NCBI GenBank assembly: GCA_013314775.1
Contig: JABUFB010000006.1
Coordinates: 1 to 64,000 of the forward strand
From: Armatimonadota bacterium
Lineage (GTDB): Bacteria; Armatimonadota; Zipacnadia; Zipacnadales; JABUFB01
DNA: 64,000 nucleotides
Direction: 5' to 3'
A program made the translations under genes and the position numbers. Below, piece after piece: positions 17,499 through 26,384 of this stretch (position 1 is its first letter; every line of letters begins with the position of its first letter). The notes below the pieces were generated by a model. The model saw only the letters and a list, made by a program, of their open reading frames with translations, was not told the DNA's origin and did not search any database.

Positions 17499-18692
17499 TC
17501 AGCGACGCGATGCTCTGGACATTCGTGCCCGAAGCGTCCGGTCGTACAGCGCCTGAACAGTTTCGGCCACGCGGTGTGTATCGAAAGATCGCTTGGCTCG
17601 CTCGAGTCCGGCCTGCCCCATGCGCGCGGCCATCTGTGTGTCGCCAAGCAACTGGCAGATCGCCTGAGCGAGTTGAGTCTTCGACCGGGGTTCGACCAGC
17701 AACCCCGTCTCGCCATCAACCACGATTTCGGGCACGCCGCCTGAGCGTGTTGCCACCACCGGCTTGCCTGCGGCCATCGCCTCAATGATCGCCCGGCCGA
17801 AAGGTTCGTTCTCCGAAGGCAGGGCGAACACGTCCGTCAGCGCGAGGATTTCTGCAACGTCGTCGCGGAACCCCAGCCAACGCACGGCCTGAGCTACGCC
17901 CAATTCCTGCGCATAGCCCTGAAGTTCGCCGAGATAGTCGGTCTCCCAGAAGGCCACCTCACCCACCACAATCAGCACCGCGTCCGGGTATTCAGGCAGG
18001 ATCAGATTCAGCGCTTCGAGCAGGACCCGATGTCCCTTCCAGGGCGTCAACCGCCCGACTACGGTGATGACGCGTGCTCCGGAAGTTATGCCAAACTCGT
18101 CGCGCAGGGCCTCGTCCGCCGGTCCTGGTGCAAACCGGTCCAGCGGGATCCCGTTGTAAATCACTTCAACGTCGATATTGCAGCCTTCAAACTGGTCGCG
18201 CACGGCGTTTGAGATCGCGATGACCCTGGGTTTGGACCACCGTCCCGCCCGAATGAGCCAGGTGAGGGCACCGCCCGGTTCCAGGATGTCGCGCACGTGC
18301 CACACCAAGGGCAGGCCCAACAGCTTCGCGGCCGCCGAACCAAGCATGTGTGCCTTCAGGGTGTTCGTGTGAACCAGGTCCGGCCGCACCTGGCGCAGGG
18401 CGCTGATGAGATTGCTCACCGGCCCCAGAGCCCTTGAGACCACCCCGACAGACTGGATCCAGGAGTTTGCCAGCCGATCCCGGCGCCACCCCAGCACTTC
18501 GGATGACTCAAACACCCGCACCTTCTCCACGCCATTCAGGTCGGCACGCTCCAGCCAGTCCGCTTTCTTCGCGCAGAGCAGCACAGGCTCGTAACGCGCC
18601 CGATCCAGGTTCCCCAACAGCTCGATCAGGCTCTTCTGTGCGCCCCCGAGTTGCTCGGCGTGGTCAACGAAAGCAATGCGTTTGGCTGGCAT
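17499..18692 (-). CDS. Glycosyltransferase, family 4 type (GT-B fold)
   Basis: 397 residues. The N-terminus has the glycine-rich acceptor-domain loop VDHAEQLGGAQKSLIELL. The C-terminal donor domain has VVGRLTPWKGHRVLLEAL and the hallmark EPFGRAIIEAMAAGKPVVATRSGGVPEIV, where the E-x7-E pair contacts the nucleotide sugar. It adds a sugar to a cell-surface glycan or lipid; donor and acceptor are unknown. It sits 34 bases after a response-regulator gene, likely in one transcript. Confidence 0.9.
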   Translation of the reverse strand: MPAKRIAFVDHAEQLGGAQKSLIELLGNLDRARYEPVLLCAKKADWLERADLNGVEKVRVFESSEVLGWRRDRLANSWIQSVGVVSRALGPVSNLISALRQVRPDLVHTNTLKAHMLGSAAAKLLGLPLVWHVRDILEPGGALTWLIRAGRWSKPRVIAISNAVRDQFEGCNIDVEVIYNGIPLDRFAPGPADEALRDEFGITSGARVITVVGRLTPWKGHRVLLEALNLILPEYPDAVLIVVGEVAFWETDYLGELQGYAQELGVAQAVRWLGFRDDVAEILALTDVFALPSENEPFGRAIIEAMAAGKPVVATRSGGVPEIVVDGETGLLVEPRSKTQLAQAICQLLGDTQMAARMGQAGLERAKRSFDTHRVAETVQALYDRTLRARMSRASRR

Positions 18693-18726
18693 GCAGTGCA
18701 GTCATCCTGTTCGGGCCCGCGACGGT

Positions 18727-19413
18727 TCAGTCCGGCGGAGGCACGAGTTTGCGTGCCACAGCCATCGCCGCGGCATGTGCCTTGTCCTTGGCGCCGAGCT
18801 TGGTCAGGATGCTGCCCGCCAACTGCTTTACCTGACTCACGCTTACCAGCAGTTCCCCGGCGATCTCGCTGTACGTCATGCCCTGCACCACGCGCCTGAG
18901 CACATCCATTTCGCGCGGCGTGAGGCTGTATGTCTCGGGCGTCACAGCGGGTTGTTCGTCCGGCCCATCGAGAGGCACTCGCGCGATTTCCATCATCGCG
19001 CGACCCATCATCTGCGGGGACAGGTAACCCTTGCCCTCGGCCGCGAGTCGGATTGCAGTCACCAGGTCCTCGACCTCGGCGTCCTTGAGAACGTAGCCCT
19101 TGGCGCCGGCGCGCGCTACCCGGATCAGCACCTCCCTTTCGTCGTGCATGGTGAGCATGAGAACAGGAATGTGAGGGTAACGCTCCAGAACCCAGCGCGT
19201 GGCCGATACGCCATTGGGTTCATCGTCGCCGAGGTGGTAATCCATCAGGATCACCTGAAGATCACCGGCGATGTGGGGCAGCAACTGCCGCATGTCCTCG
19301 TGACTCGCGACCTCGCCCAATACATGCACCCGTGCGTCCTGTTCAAGCAGGGAGCACAGGCTCTTGCGGAACAGCGTGTGATCATCCACTACAAGTACAT
19401 TGATTGGATCCAT
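18727..19413 (-). CDS. NarL/LuxR-type response regulator
   Basis: 228 residues. The N-terminal receiver domain has VVDDHTLFRKSL, the phosphoacceptor aspartate in VILMDYHLGDDE, and KGYVLKDAEVEDL with the conserved lysine. The C-terminal LuxR-type helix-turn-helix is LTPREMDVLRRVVQGMTYSEIAGELLVSVSQVKQ. Start ATG 19413 has a GGGGGAG ribosome site. No histidine kinase is adjacent. It heads a minus-strand group with the GT4 and TPR genes, so it may regulate them or itself. Confidence 0.92.
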   Translation of the reverse strand: MDPINVLVVDDHTLFRKSLCSLLEQDARVHVLGEVASHEDMRQLLPHIAGDLQVILMDYHLGDDEPNGVSATRWVLERYPHIPVLMLTMHDEREVLIRVARAGAKGYVLKDAEVEDLVTAIRLAAEGKGYLSPQMMGRAMMEIARVPLDGPDEQPAVTPETYSLTPREMDVLRRVVQGMTYSEIAGELLVSVSQVKQLAGSILTKLGAKDKAHAAAMAVARKLVPPPD

Positions 19414-19739
19414 CGATCTCCCCCGTTCATAGCCTTCGCCTGCCGGTGGCTTACAGGCTACCCCCACAGCCTTGCTGCTGAGCCCGTCATCCTGTACTCA
19501 CGGAACAATGTATCCGCCGAAACTCGTCGGACACGAGCAGACGATCATCGAAGACTCTCCAGGGTGTTCTTTTGGACAGTATACCTTGCTTATCCTGCTG
19601 CTACACCCATCTTTTTTTTGAAAACAGGGATAAATGGGCGACCAACCCCCCGGGAACCCATTGACCGGGTAGCGATCCTGGCTGCTCTTGCGGGCACTTG
19701 CTGGAGATCGGAGGGGGTACGCTCGCAAAGCGGCGCCGC
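19414..19739. other. Intergenic region without a recognised gene
   Basis: 326 bases upstream of the response regulator and downstream of the GT2 gene. It has an eight-T run at 19612-19619 and a leftward -10-like TATACT (complement of 19578-19583) without a good -35. I see no protein-coding gene, tRNA or clear hairpin terminator. Confidence 0.5.
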
Positions 19740-20483
19740 CTAATCTGGCCGCGGAGCCGATGCAGCACGGAGTTCACTGCGCAACGCCCAAAGTTCCTTG
19801 AACATCCGCAGGATCACGGACAGCCGCGCGCCGGACTGTTCGCCCGCCAGTCTGGGATAGTGGTGGACGCCTGTCTCGGCTACCTTGAAACCCGCGTGGC
19901 GCGCCTTGATGAGCAATTCCGCACTAATGAGCGCTCCGTCGCTATGCAGTTCAACGCTTTCCAGGACCCTGCGTGGCAGCAACTTGAACGCGCAGTCGAT
20001 GTCGCGGACCTTCAGCCCGAACAACAGGCGGATCATTGTGCAGTAAGCTTTCGCGTTGACCAGTCGGATGAACGGGTCAGCGCGCTTGATGCGCCAGCCC
20101 ACTCCAATGTCCGCCCGTTCGAGCAGGGCGATGAGGAGCGTGATCTCACCCAGATCAAACTGACCATCACCGTCGGTGAAAAAGATGAACTCGTATCTCG
20201 ATGCTGCGAAACCCGACTTCAGCGCCCCGCCATAGCCTCGGTTGACGTCGTGGTGGACCGCCCGCACTGCCGCATGTTCGGATGCCAGGCGGTCCGCCAG
20301 CTCCCGGGTCCCGTCACGGCTGCCATCATTGACGATGATGATTTCGAACTCATCCGCGACCTGAGGCAGCACTTCAAGAGCCCGCAGAACCAGTCGCTCG
20401 ATATTGTCCACTTCGTTATGGCAGGGGAAGAAGACCGAGAGGGATGGGAGCCTTTCAACGACGGGACGGGTCTCGCAGGACAT
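19740..20483 (-). CDS. Glycosyltransferase family 2, polyprenol-phosphate sugar transferase type
   Basis: 247 residues with the dolichol-phosphate-mannose-synthase-like GT-A core: FFPCHNEVDNIERL, IIIVNDGSRDGT, GGALKSGF and FFTDGDGQFD (metal-binding DxD-type motif), then RDIDCAFKLLPRRV. It probably loads a sugar onto a lipid carrier at the inner membrane. There is no C-terminal membrane domain. The start is ATG 20483, with GAGG seven bases upstream. The frame stays open to 20852, but that part is antisense noise inside the neighbouring gene. It has its own promoter. Confidence 0.9.
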   Translation of the reverse strand: MSCETRPVVERLPSLSVFFPCHNEVDNIERLVLRALEVLPQVADEFEIIIVNDGSRDGTRELADRLASEHAAVRAVHHDVNRGYGGALKSGFAASRYEFIFFTDGDGQFDLGEITLLIALLERADIGVGWRIKRADPFIRLVNAKAYCTMIRLLFGLKVRDIDCAFKLLPRRVLESVELHSDGALISAELLIKARHAGFKVAETGVHHYPRLAGEQSGARLSVILRMFKELWALRSELRAASAPRPD

Positions 20484-20547
20484 TGAGCGCCTCGGGAACA
20501 CCCGGGGTGGCCCCAGGTGTGATGCGGTCACGGCGCGAACGCGCGAA

Positions 20548-20576
20548 AGCATACAAGACTGGGCCGGACACGGCAA
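20548..20576 (-). promoter_or_regulatory. Promoter for the GT2 gene
   Basis: Leftward TTGCCG (complement of 20571-20576) and TATGCT (complement of 20548-20553) with a 17-base spacer. It lies in the 119-base gap before the GT2 gene. Confidence 0.5.
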
Positions 20577-20602
20577 CCGCGGTTTCGCACGCGGAGAGCG
20601 CT

Positions 20603-21523
20603 CTACCCATGCACGACGCGCCACACGGCCCTCGCTACATCGGCCGGGTCCGCATCGCCTGGATACAGGACATTCCGCCCGACCAGCGCCCCGCGCACAT
20701 TGGCGGCAGCTTCCAGACAACGCTGAAAGTCGGCAATCAGGGCGGAAGGATCCCCGGTGGACGGCCCCCCAAGCAATAGAATCGGGCAAGATGTGGCGGC
20801 TGCGACCTGTGAGAAATCCACAGAAACAGGCAGTTTCATCCAGGTTTTCCACGAACTTTTCCCCAGCCCGCTGGCAACCCCACAGATTTTCACCATCGCT
20901 TCCACAGAGTTATCCACAACATACTTGCCGTCATGATAGGCAACCATGAGCGGCTCCAGAAACACCGGCAGTCCCGCGTCTACACAGTTGTTGATCGCCA
21001 TGGCGCAGGCCGTGATGGTCCGTCCGCTGGCGGATTCCAGAGGCTCTAAACGCAGCATCATCTTCGCGGCGTCCACTCGAGTGCGCACCATCTGGTCCAC
21101 CGTATAGGCGGTGAAAGTGTCCTCCATTTCAAAGACGGTGCCCGCAAGACCGCCGCGGTTCATGCAGCCCACCAGGAGCCTGCCCGCCAGCAGGCTCGGA
21201 AGGCCCTGGTCCACCCGCAGGGAATCCAGGATCATCATCTCTTCGAGGATATCCGGGGTGCCCATGAGTCCGTCCACAGCCCCACTCTCCAGCACCCGAA
21301 TGATTCGGCCGAGGTATTCCGCCCGTCTGCCCATGCGATAGGGTTCATCGCCGACGGCGGTGATCATACGCGCGGGATGGTCGGCAGCAAGGATCACCAG
21401 GCGGCCGTCTTCGGTCAGTGTATCGCGTCGAGGACGCCACTGGATATACTGTTCGAGACGGTCCGGCCCGGCAACGCGCTGGTCGGTGATTGCCTCCATG
21501 GTCTCGGCGCTGAGTTCGTACAT
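20603..21523 (-). CDS. Cgl0159-like (beta/alpha)8 aldolase-family protein
   Basis: 306 residues with the look of a class I aldolase-type barrel: RLVILAADHPAR, DGLMGTPDILEEMMILD, GLPVFLEPLMV, VKICGVASGLGKSSWKTWMKLPV (candidate catalytic lysines) and CPILLLGGPSTGDP. The Cgl0159 group is linked to myo-inositol or sugar breakdown, but no such genes are nearby. The start ATG 21523 (MYELSAETME) has an AGG-containing ribosome site; the upstream open frame is not plausible. It is 17 bases after the DUF72 gene, so the two are likely cotranscribed. Confidence 0.75.
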   Translation of the reverse strand: MYELSAETMEAITDQRVAGPDRLEQYIQWRPRRDTLTEDGRLVILAADHPARMITAVGDEPYRMGRRAEYLGRIIRVLESGAVDGLMGTPDILEEMMILDSLRVDQGLPSLLAGRLLVGCMNRGGLAGTVFEMEDTFTAYTVDQMVRTRVDAAKMMLRLEPLESASGRTITACAMAINNCVDAGLPVFLEPLMVAYHDGKYVVDNSVEAMVKICGVASGLGKSSWKTWMKLPVSVDFSQVAAATSCPILLLGGPSTGDPSALIADFQRCLEAAANVRGALVGRNVLYPGDADPADVARAVWRVVHG

Positions 21524-21540
21524 GGAATTGCCTGTCCGGC

Positions 21541-22326
21541 CTATCCGGCCAGGTCTGCCTCCTGGAGAAGCTCCACGAATCGGCCCGCATTCTGGACCGC
21601 CTGGGCATTGTAGTGGTTGTTGAAAAAGACAAAGGTGTGCTCGGCCTGTGCGGCGATTTTCGCGGTTTTGTCCAGCCACTCGCGCATTTCGTCATCAGAA
21701 TACAGGTAATCGTACCGCTCCCAGGCGTGCTCGTGCTCAAACCACTTCGCCGTGTTACGCCCGTGAAATCGGACATAGCCCACCGGCGATGTGGCACCCG
21801 CAACCGGCGGCATGAGTCCTTTCAGCCGGGGCTCATCAACGCAGCAGAAGCCCAGACCGAGGGTGCGCAGGTCGTTGATCGTCCCGGGGCTAACCCATTC
21901 GGTATTGCGGAACTCCACCACCACCGGCACGTCCGAGAGATGTTCGCGGAACCAGACCAGGTATTTGCGCGTCTTCTCAGAGGGCCGGAATGAGAAGGGA
22001 AACTGGGCCAGAATGCAGCCGAGCTTGCCATCATCCACCAGGGGCTGCACGGCGGCGCGGAACTGGGCGAAGAGCGCCGGGTCATCGGTGCGCTGGTGGG
22101 TGAGGTCCCCCGGGGCCTTTACGGTGAAGCGGAAGTCCGGGCCGGTCTTGCGCGACATCGCGGCGAGAGTCTGCGCTGTGGGCATCCGGTAGTAGGTGTA
22201 GTTCACTTCCACCGCACGGAACTTGCGCGCGTAATACTCCAGGAATCGGCTCTTGTCCAGCCCTTCTGGGTAGAATGGCCCGACCCAGTCGTCATAGGAG
22301 TACCCTGAGGTGCCCACGTAGATCAT
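21541..22326 (-). CDS. DUF72 (YecE-like) TIM-barrel protein
   Basis: 261 residues with the family's diagnostic start YVGTSGYSYDDWVGPFYPEG, the VEVNYTYYRMP strand, FTVKAPGDLTHQR, LGCILAQFPFSF and YVRFHGRN. Family members are widespread and of uncertain biochemical function. The promoter lies about 45-70 bases upstream. It is followed by the aldolase-like gene. Confidence 0.93.
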   Translation of the reverse strand: MIYVGTSGYSYDDWVGPFYPEGLDKSRFLEYYARKFRAVEVNYTYYRMPTAQTLAAMSRKTGPDFRFTVKAPGDLTHQRTDDPALFAQFRAAVQPLVDDGKLGCILAQFPFSFRPSEKTRKYLVWFREHLSDVPVVVEFRNTEWVSPGTINDLRTLGLGFCCVDEPRLKGLMPPVAGATSPVGYVRFHGRNTAKWFEHEHAWERYDYLYSDDEMREWLDKTAKIAAQAEHTFVFFNNHYNAQAVQNAGRFVELLQEADLAG

Positions 22327-22368
22327 GGCCCACCCTCATTTACACTCTCCGGCGGCCTGCAGGTACGG

Positions 22369-22397
22369 ATTGTAAGCGGATGACCTGCCGGGTGCAA
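22369..22397 (-). promoter_or_regulatory. Promoter for the DUF72-aldolase unit
   Basis: Leftward TTGCAC (complement of 22392-22397) and TACAAT (complement of 22369-22374) with a 17-base spacer. Confidence 0.6.
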
Positions 22398-22621
22398 GGA
22401 CGTGGGCTCAGCCGGTAGCGTCGGGAAGGCCGGAGGCACCTCGGCGGGGAATGACGCAGCGCGGAATGGGCAAATCAGGGCACGTCCCGAAGCATGTGTG
22501 CTGATCGGTTCCTGCAGGGCCGAATGCAGGTACGGGGTCAGCGGGGATTTCGATAGACTCAAGACCACTGCCCGCGCGTACTTCCTGCACGAGGCGGATG
22601 GGGCGGCCCAGGAGGTCAACC

Positions 22622-23548
22622 ATGTCGAGTGATATCACTCCGGAAACACCCGGCCAGACGATCTCGAACGAACTCTGCACCCGCTGCGGATTGTGCGTGA
22701 CCGTTTGCCCTGCGTGGGTCTACCGCCGCACCGACGGGTTGGTGGAAGTCGATCGGCAGATGAGCGGCCGATGCGTCCAGTGCGGTCACTGCATGGCAAT
22801 CTGCCCGACGGGAGCGGTGACGGTGAGTGGCCTGGATCCCGCGCAGTTCGGCGAACTGGGCGGGAAGCCTGCCGAAGTCGAGGCTCTCGAAACCCTCTTT
22901 CGCGGACGCAGGTCGGTACGCAAGTACCGGAACCAGCCGGTGCCCCGCGAACTGCTACAGCGGATCATCGACGCGGCCGCCATGGCGCCCATGGGGTTCC
23001 CGCCCAGCGAAGTTGAGATCACCGTCCTCCCCACGCGCGATGTTGTGGAGAAACTGGTGGCCCCCACCATTTCGCAATGCGAGCAACTCAGGAAGATGCT
23101 ATCCAATCCCGTCGGTCGTTTCATCTTCCACCGCATGGCGTCGACAAAGGCGGCGGTCGTTGTCGAGCAGAAACTGGCGCCTCTGCTAGAGCCGTGGCTG
23201 AAGCTGTACCACGAACAGGGGATCGACTTTGTGACCTGGGGCGCTCCCGCCATGCTGCTGTTCCATGTCGCGAAGTCTGCTGCCGCGGGCGAGACGGACT
23301 GCGTGATCGCGTCGACGTACGCCATGCTGGAGGCGGAGGCAATGGGTCTGGGCTCTATCATGCTGGGCCTGGCGAACAGCACACTGGCGCGCGATGCGGC
23401 ATTACGCACGGAGCTTTCGATACCTGCCGACAACCAGGTGCTTAGCGTACTCGCCCTGGGCTACCCGACCCACAGCTTCCGCAGGAGCATCCCGCGGCGT
23501 TTCCGGTCGGTGCACTGGGCCGACCAGGCGACGAGCGAGCACTCCTGA
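22622..23548 (+). CDS. Nitroreductase-family protein with N-terminal ferredoxin domain
   Basis: 308 residues. The N-terminal part has two [4Fe-4S] motifs, CTRCGLCVTVCP and CVQCGHCMAICP. The FMN-binding nitroreductase domain starts at RGRRSVRKYRNQPVPRELLQ and includes AAMAPMGFPPSE and EAEAMGLGSIMLG. Such fusions are common in anaerobes and pass electrons from ferredoxin-like clusters to flavin. The substrate is unknown. ATG 22622 is preferred to ATG 22598 because AGGAGG lies seven bases upstream. The 295 bases before it contain no gene I can support. Confidence 0.92.
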   Translation: MSSDITPETPGQTISNELCTRCGLCVTVCPAWVYRRTDGLVEVDRQMSGRCVQCGHCMAICPTGAVTVSGLDPAQFGELGGKPAEVEALETLFRGRRSVRKYRNQPVPRELLQRIIDAAAMAPMGFPPSEVEITVLPTRDVVEKLVAPTISQCEQLRKMLSNPVGRFIFHRMASTKAAVVVEQKLAPLLEPWLKLYHEQGIDFVTWGAPAMLLFHVAKSAAAGETDCVIASTYAMLEAEAMGLGSIMLGLANSTLARDAALRTELSIPADNQVLSVLALGYPTHSFRRSIPRRFRSVHWADQATSEHS

Positions 23549-23619
23549 CTGCCGGGTCGCCGGATTGCCGCTAAAGAGGGGCGTGTTGCCGTTTGGGATG
23601 CTCGGAGACGCTTGTAGGT

Positions 23620-24555
23620 ATGATCCTCGGCAACGAGCAACTCCGCAGGGAGGTAGCGGATGCTCTTGCCACGAACGGCTTGAAGCCATACCACATCGGT
23701 GCCCCGGGGCAGCGGTTGCACGCCCTCGTGGTCATCGCTGACGCTCCAGATCGGCTCGACAACCTGCCGATTCCCGGGGGCGACTGCAGCCCGTCGCCGA
23801 GTCCTTCGGTGATGCTGCTGGCATCCCGGACGCCCTGCTACAGCCGGGCACAGGCCATCGACGCCGGCGCGGAAGACCTGTTCGTGTGGCCCGACGACTC
23901 CGCTGAGCTTATTGCCAGAGCGCGGGCGGTCATCCGGCGACGATCGGCGGACCTTGACCTGCACCCGCTCACCGGCCTGCCTGGGGGCGCCGCGCTGCAG
24001 CGGCGACTGGAAGAGGGCCTGAAGCATCGGGGCAAGCTGGCAGTCCTCGGGCTGGACCTGTGCCACTTCAAGGCCTTCAACGATTGCTACGGCTTTCAGC
24101 GCGGCGACCAGGTGCTCCTGGAAACCGCAGAAATGCTCCAGATGGTAGCAGGGGAAGACGGAATCGTTTATCATATTGGTGGCGACGATTACTTCATCAT
24201 CACCAGCCCGGGCAAGGCGGATGACGTGGCGACCCGGGCCGTGGAAGCTTTCGCGGATCGCAGCCGGAGCTTCTACGATGCGGATGATGCGTCGCGGGGA
24301 TTCTTGACCGCGCTCGACCGGGCAACCGGTGAGCCCGTTCGTTTTCCGCTCATGACACTCACGGTGGCGTGCGCCACCAATGAAGCGGAAGATGTCGCCC
24401 ACGTGGGCCAGCTGTCGCGCATCCTTGCTGAACTGAAGGAATACGCACGTGCCGCAGGGCGGCAGTACGCGCGGGATCGCAGAGCCGTCCATGACGTGGG
24501 TCGTGCGCTGCGGATCAAGCACGTGAGAGAGCACGAGGCTGATACAGGAGGCTAG
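23620..24555 (+). CDS. GGDEF-domain protein with altered active site
   Basis: 311 residues. The N-terminal 110 residues resemble a degenerate receiver domain (VVIADAPDRLDN, AQAIDAGAEDLFVWPDDS). The GGDEF domain begins at LHPLTGLPGGAALQRRLE and has LAVLGLDLCHFKAFNDCYGFQRGD. The signature is HIGGDDYF rather than GGDEF or GGEEF, and no RxxD inhibitory site precedes it. It may therefore be an inactive or effector-type protein rather than a cyclic-di-GMP synthase. ATG 23593 is an alternative start. Two receiver-domain genes follow on the same strand. Confidence 0.85.
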   Translation: MILGNEQLRREVADALATNGLKPYHIGAPGQRLHALVVIADAPDRLDNLPIPGGDCSPSPSPSVMLLASRTPCYSRAQAIDAGAEDLFVWPDDSAELIARARAVIRRRSADLDLHPLTGLPGGAALQRRLEEGLKHRGKLAVLGLDLCHFKAFNDCYGFQRGDQVLLETAEMLQMVAGEDGIVYHIGGDDYFIITSPGKADDVATRAVEAFADRSRSFYDADDASRGFLTALDRATGEPVRFPLMTLTVACATNEAEDVAHVGQLSRILAELKEYARAAGRQYARDRRAVHDVGRALRIKHVREHEADTGG

Positions 24556-24632
24556 AAGGCGATTGCCAGGGCGCCGTGGGGGGAAGGCCATGGTGCGTGC
24601 GAGCCCCTCACCCACCGGGACGATCTCGCCGC

Positions 24633-25085
24633 ATGGCCAGTCAGAGCGCGGCGTCCGCAGCGCCCGGCAATACCATGCCGGCGTACATACTGGTGGTAGA
24701 AGACGACGAGGGCATGCGCCACGCGCTCCGAACGTACCTTGACTCCCTCGGGTATGAGGTGCGCACGGCTGTGAATGGCACCGAAGCTCTGCGGCTCATC
24801 GCGCGCCGCAAGCCGGACCTGATGATCCTCGATTTGCTCATGGAGGAAATGTCCGGCTGGGAAGTGCTGGAGACCCTGCGCAGTAGCGACGCGACCTGGG
24901 ACATCCGCGTACTCGTGCTCACGGGCCTGTCATCCGATTCCCACGAGGCCAAGGGGTGGTTCCTGGGTTGCGACTGGTACGAGATCAAGAAAAAGCCTCT
25001 CCAATTTGACGACATCGGGCTTGTGGTGGAGCGGCTGCTTGCAATCGACCCGCACGAGGAGCGCCGCATCATGCCGCAGACGTGA
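24633..25085 (+). CDS. Stand-alone response-regulator receiver protein
   Basis: A single CheY-like domain: VVEDDEGMRHALRTYL, the phosphoacceptor aspartate in LMILDLLMEEMSGW, the VLVLTGLSS strand and a lysine in KKKPLQF. There is no output domain. Starts at 24633 (150 residues) and 24675 (MPAYILVVEDD) are both possible. It likely works with a partner elsewhere, perhaps with the neighbouring GGDEF protein. Confidence 0.85.
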   Translation: MASQSAASAAPGNTMPAYILVVEDDEGMRHALRTYLDSLGYEVRTAVNGTEALRLIARRKPDLMILDLLMEEMSGWEVLETLRSSDATWDIRVLVLTGLSSDSHEAKGWFLGCDWYEIKKKPLQFDDIGLVVERLLAIDPHEERRIMPQT

Positions 25086-25140
25086 CGTGCTCTTGCGCTG
25101 CACTCGGGGCGCCAAGCACAAGACTGGGGGACAGCGAGCC

Positions 25141-25563
25141 ATGACGACCGGGGACCAGACGCGCGCGACCATACTGCTGGTGGATGATTTCCGCGACATG
25201 GTAATGGCGACCCGGATATTCCTCGAGGGCGAAGGGTACCGGGTACTGGAGGCGTACGACGGGGTCCAATGTCTGGAGATCCTCGAGAGGGTCACGCCGG
25301 ACCTTATCATCCTCGACGTGATGATGCCCCGGCTGGACGGTTGGGCCACTCTCACGCGGATCCAGGCGGATGAGCGCTGGAAGTGCGTACCGGTGCTCAT
25401 GCTGACGGCGCTGAACGATCCGGTGAACGTCAAGATCGGCGGCGAACTGGGTTGCACGTGGTACTACACGAAGCCGGTCACAGACTACTGTGACTTCGCC
25501 CGGGTGATCGAACGCATCCTTAGTGGAAGCGACGTCCCCGAAGCGCGCTTCAGCAGTTGCTGA
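25141..25563 (+). CDS. Stand-alone response-regulator receiver protein
   Basis: 140 residues, a lone receiver domain: ILLVDDFRDMVMATRIFL, the phosphoacceptor in LIILDVMMPRLDGW, VPVLMLTALND and the conserved lysine in YYTKPVTDY. Start ATG 25141 has GGGGGA 12-17 bases upstream. It is the second of two single-domain receivers 55 bases apart; both end in family-atypical short tails. No kinase is in the window. Confidence 0.9.
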   Translation: MTTGDQTRATILLVDDFRDMVMATRIFLEGEGYRVLEAYDGVQCLEILERVTPDLIILDVMMPRLDGWATLTRIQADERWKCVPVLMLTALNDPVNVKIGGELGCTWYYTKPVTDYCDFARVIERILSGSDVPEARFSSC

Positions 25564-25894
25564 AACCCCGCCAGGCGTGATGGTCTGTGTCCTGCACTGC
25601 TTCGGAGAGCAGTGGCATTTTCCTGCGCCGGAAAGCCGTGGCGCCGGCCCCCCGTTCCCCCATCCGCGAGACTCTCCCCACAAAAGAAAAACCGCCAGAT
25701 ATCCTCGGGTGGTCTTCCCTTCCGCCCGGGTCCCTGACGGGTGCCCCCTCCCTGGCTCAGGCTTGCTAAGAGCGCCGAGGGCGGAGCAACGGGTTCACTC
25801 TGATTGAGTGACTGCAGTATAAACGGCACTGATGAAGGTACGGTTACGTGTCCGGCAAGAAATGGGAAAGAAAACGCCGGGGCGATCCACGGGT
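25564..25894. other. Gap between convergent genes
   Basis: 331 bases between the receiver gene and the 3' end of yraN. Besides the terminator at 25595 it contains a rightward promoter-like TTCACT/TATAAA pair with an 18-base spacer around 25795-25825, but no plausible gene lies downstream on that strand. Nothing else is recognised. Confidence 0.4.
25595..25621 (+). terminator. Terminator after the receiver genes
   Basis: The stem CACTGCT (25595-25601) pairs with AGCAGTG (25608-25614) around a six-base loop and is followed by GCATTTT. It lies 32 bases after the stop. Confidence 0.5.
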
Positions 25895-26362
25895 CTAAGG
25901 CCGGCTCCGGTCTCCGATGCAGCCCACAAGGTGGTCGGCTACTCGGGGCATTCCCCTCGCAGGGAGCTCCACCGCGACGAGATCGATCCGCCACGGGAGC
26001 GCCATCATTCCGTGTTCCCGGCGGAACAGTTCCGCGCAGCCTGCCAGACGCTGTTGCTTGGCCACAGTGAGAGTGTCGCGGGCCGATACAGGGCTATTGG
26101 TGCGCCGTGACCGGACCTCGACCAGCACAAGGGTGCGTCCCTTACGGGCCACGATGTCCAGTTCGCCCAGAGCGTTCGCCCGGCGCCGGCACAGGATCCG
26201 GTAACCGCGCAGCACGAGATAGATGGCGGCCAGGTCTTCAGCGGTCGTACCGTCGCGCGACCGGGATTCAGCGGAGGGCTCCCGGCGCCGTTCACCGGGG
26301 ACCAGGGGCAGTTCGGGCGAGCTCACCGCAGTGGCCAGCAGTCTGAGGGCAGATCGGTACAC
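25895..26362 (-). CDS. yraN: UPF0102 / YraN family protein
   Basis: 155 residues from GTG 26362. The endonuclease-like fold typical of the family is seen in DLAAIYLVLRGYRIL, ELDIVARKGRTLVLVEVRSRR and RIDLVAVE; the E-x-D ... E-V-x-x-R pattern matches restriction-nuclease-like active sites. Function in cells is not firmly established. GTG 26362 is chosen because a GGGGGGAG ribosome site sits about six bases before it and 22 bases after the ribD stop. ATG 26404 would overlap ribD. The N-terminal 40 residues are longer than usual. Confidence 0.85.
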   Translation of the reverse strand: MYRSALRLLATAVSSPELPLVPGERRREPSAESRSRDGTTAEDLAAIYLVLRGYRILCRRRANALGELDIVARKGRTLVLVEVRSRRTNSPVSARDTLTVAKQQRLAGCAELFRREHGMMALPWRIDLVAVELPARGMPRVADHLVGCIGDRSRP

Positions 26363-26384
26363 GAGACGCTCCCCCCGCGGCGGA

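Noticed and set aside
19600-19760. Possible cyclic-di-GMP (GEMM) riboswitch because of CGCAAAG and CCTAA words
   Set aside because: The conserved core elements are about 100 bases apart and in the wrong layout, and the words run into the GT2 gene.
20484-20852. 123-residue N-terminal extension of the GT2 protein
   Set aside because: Lies antisense and out of phase in the neighbour's region, is cysteine/arginine-rich noise, and a promoter plus ribosome site support ATG 20483.
25795-26110. Small plus-strand gene from 25832 preceded by a promoter-like pair
   Set aside because: Most of the frame is antisense to yraN and has no conserved features.
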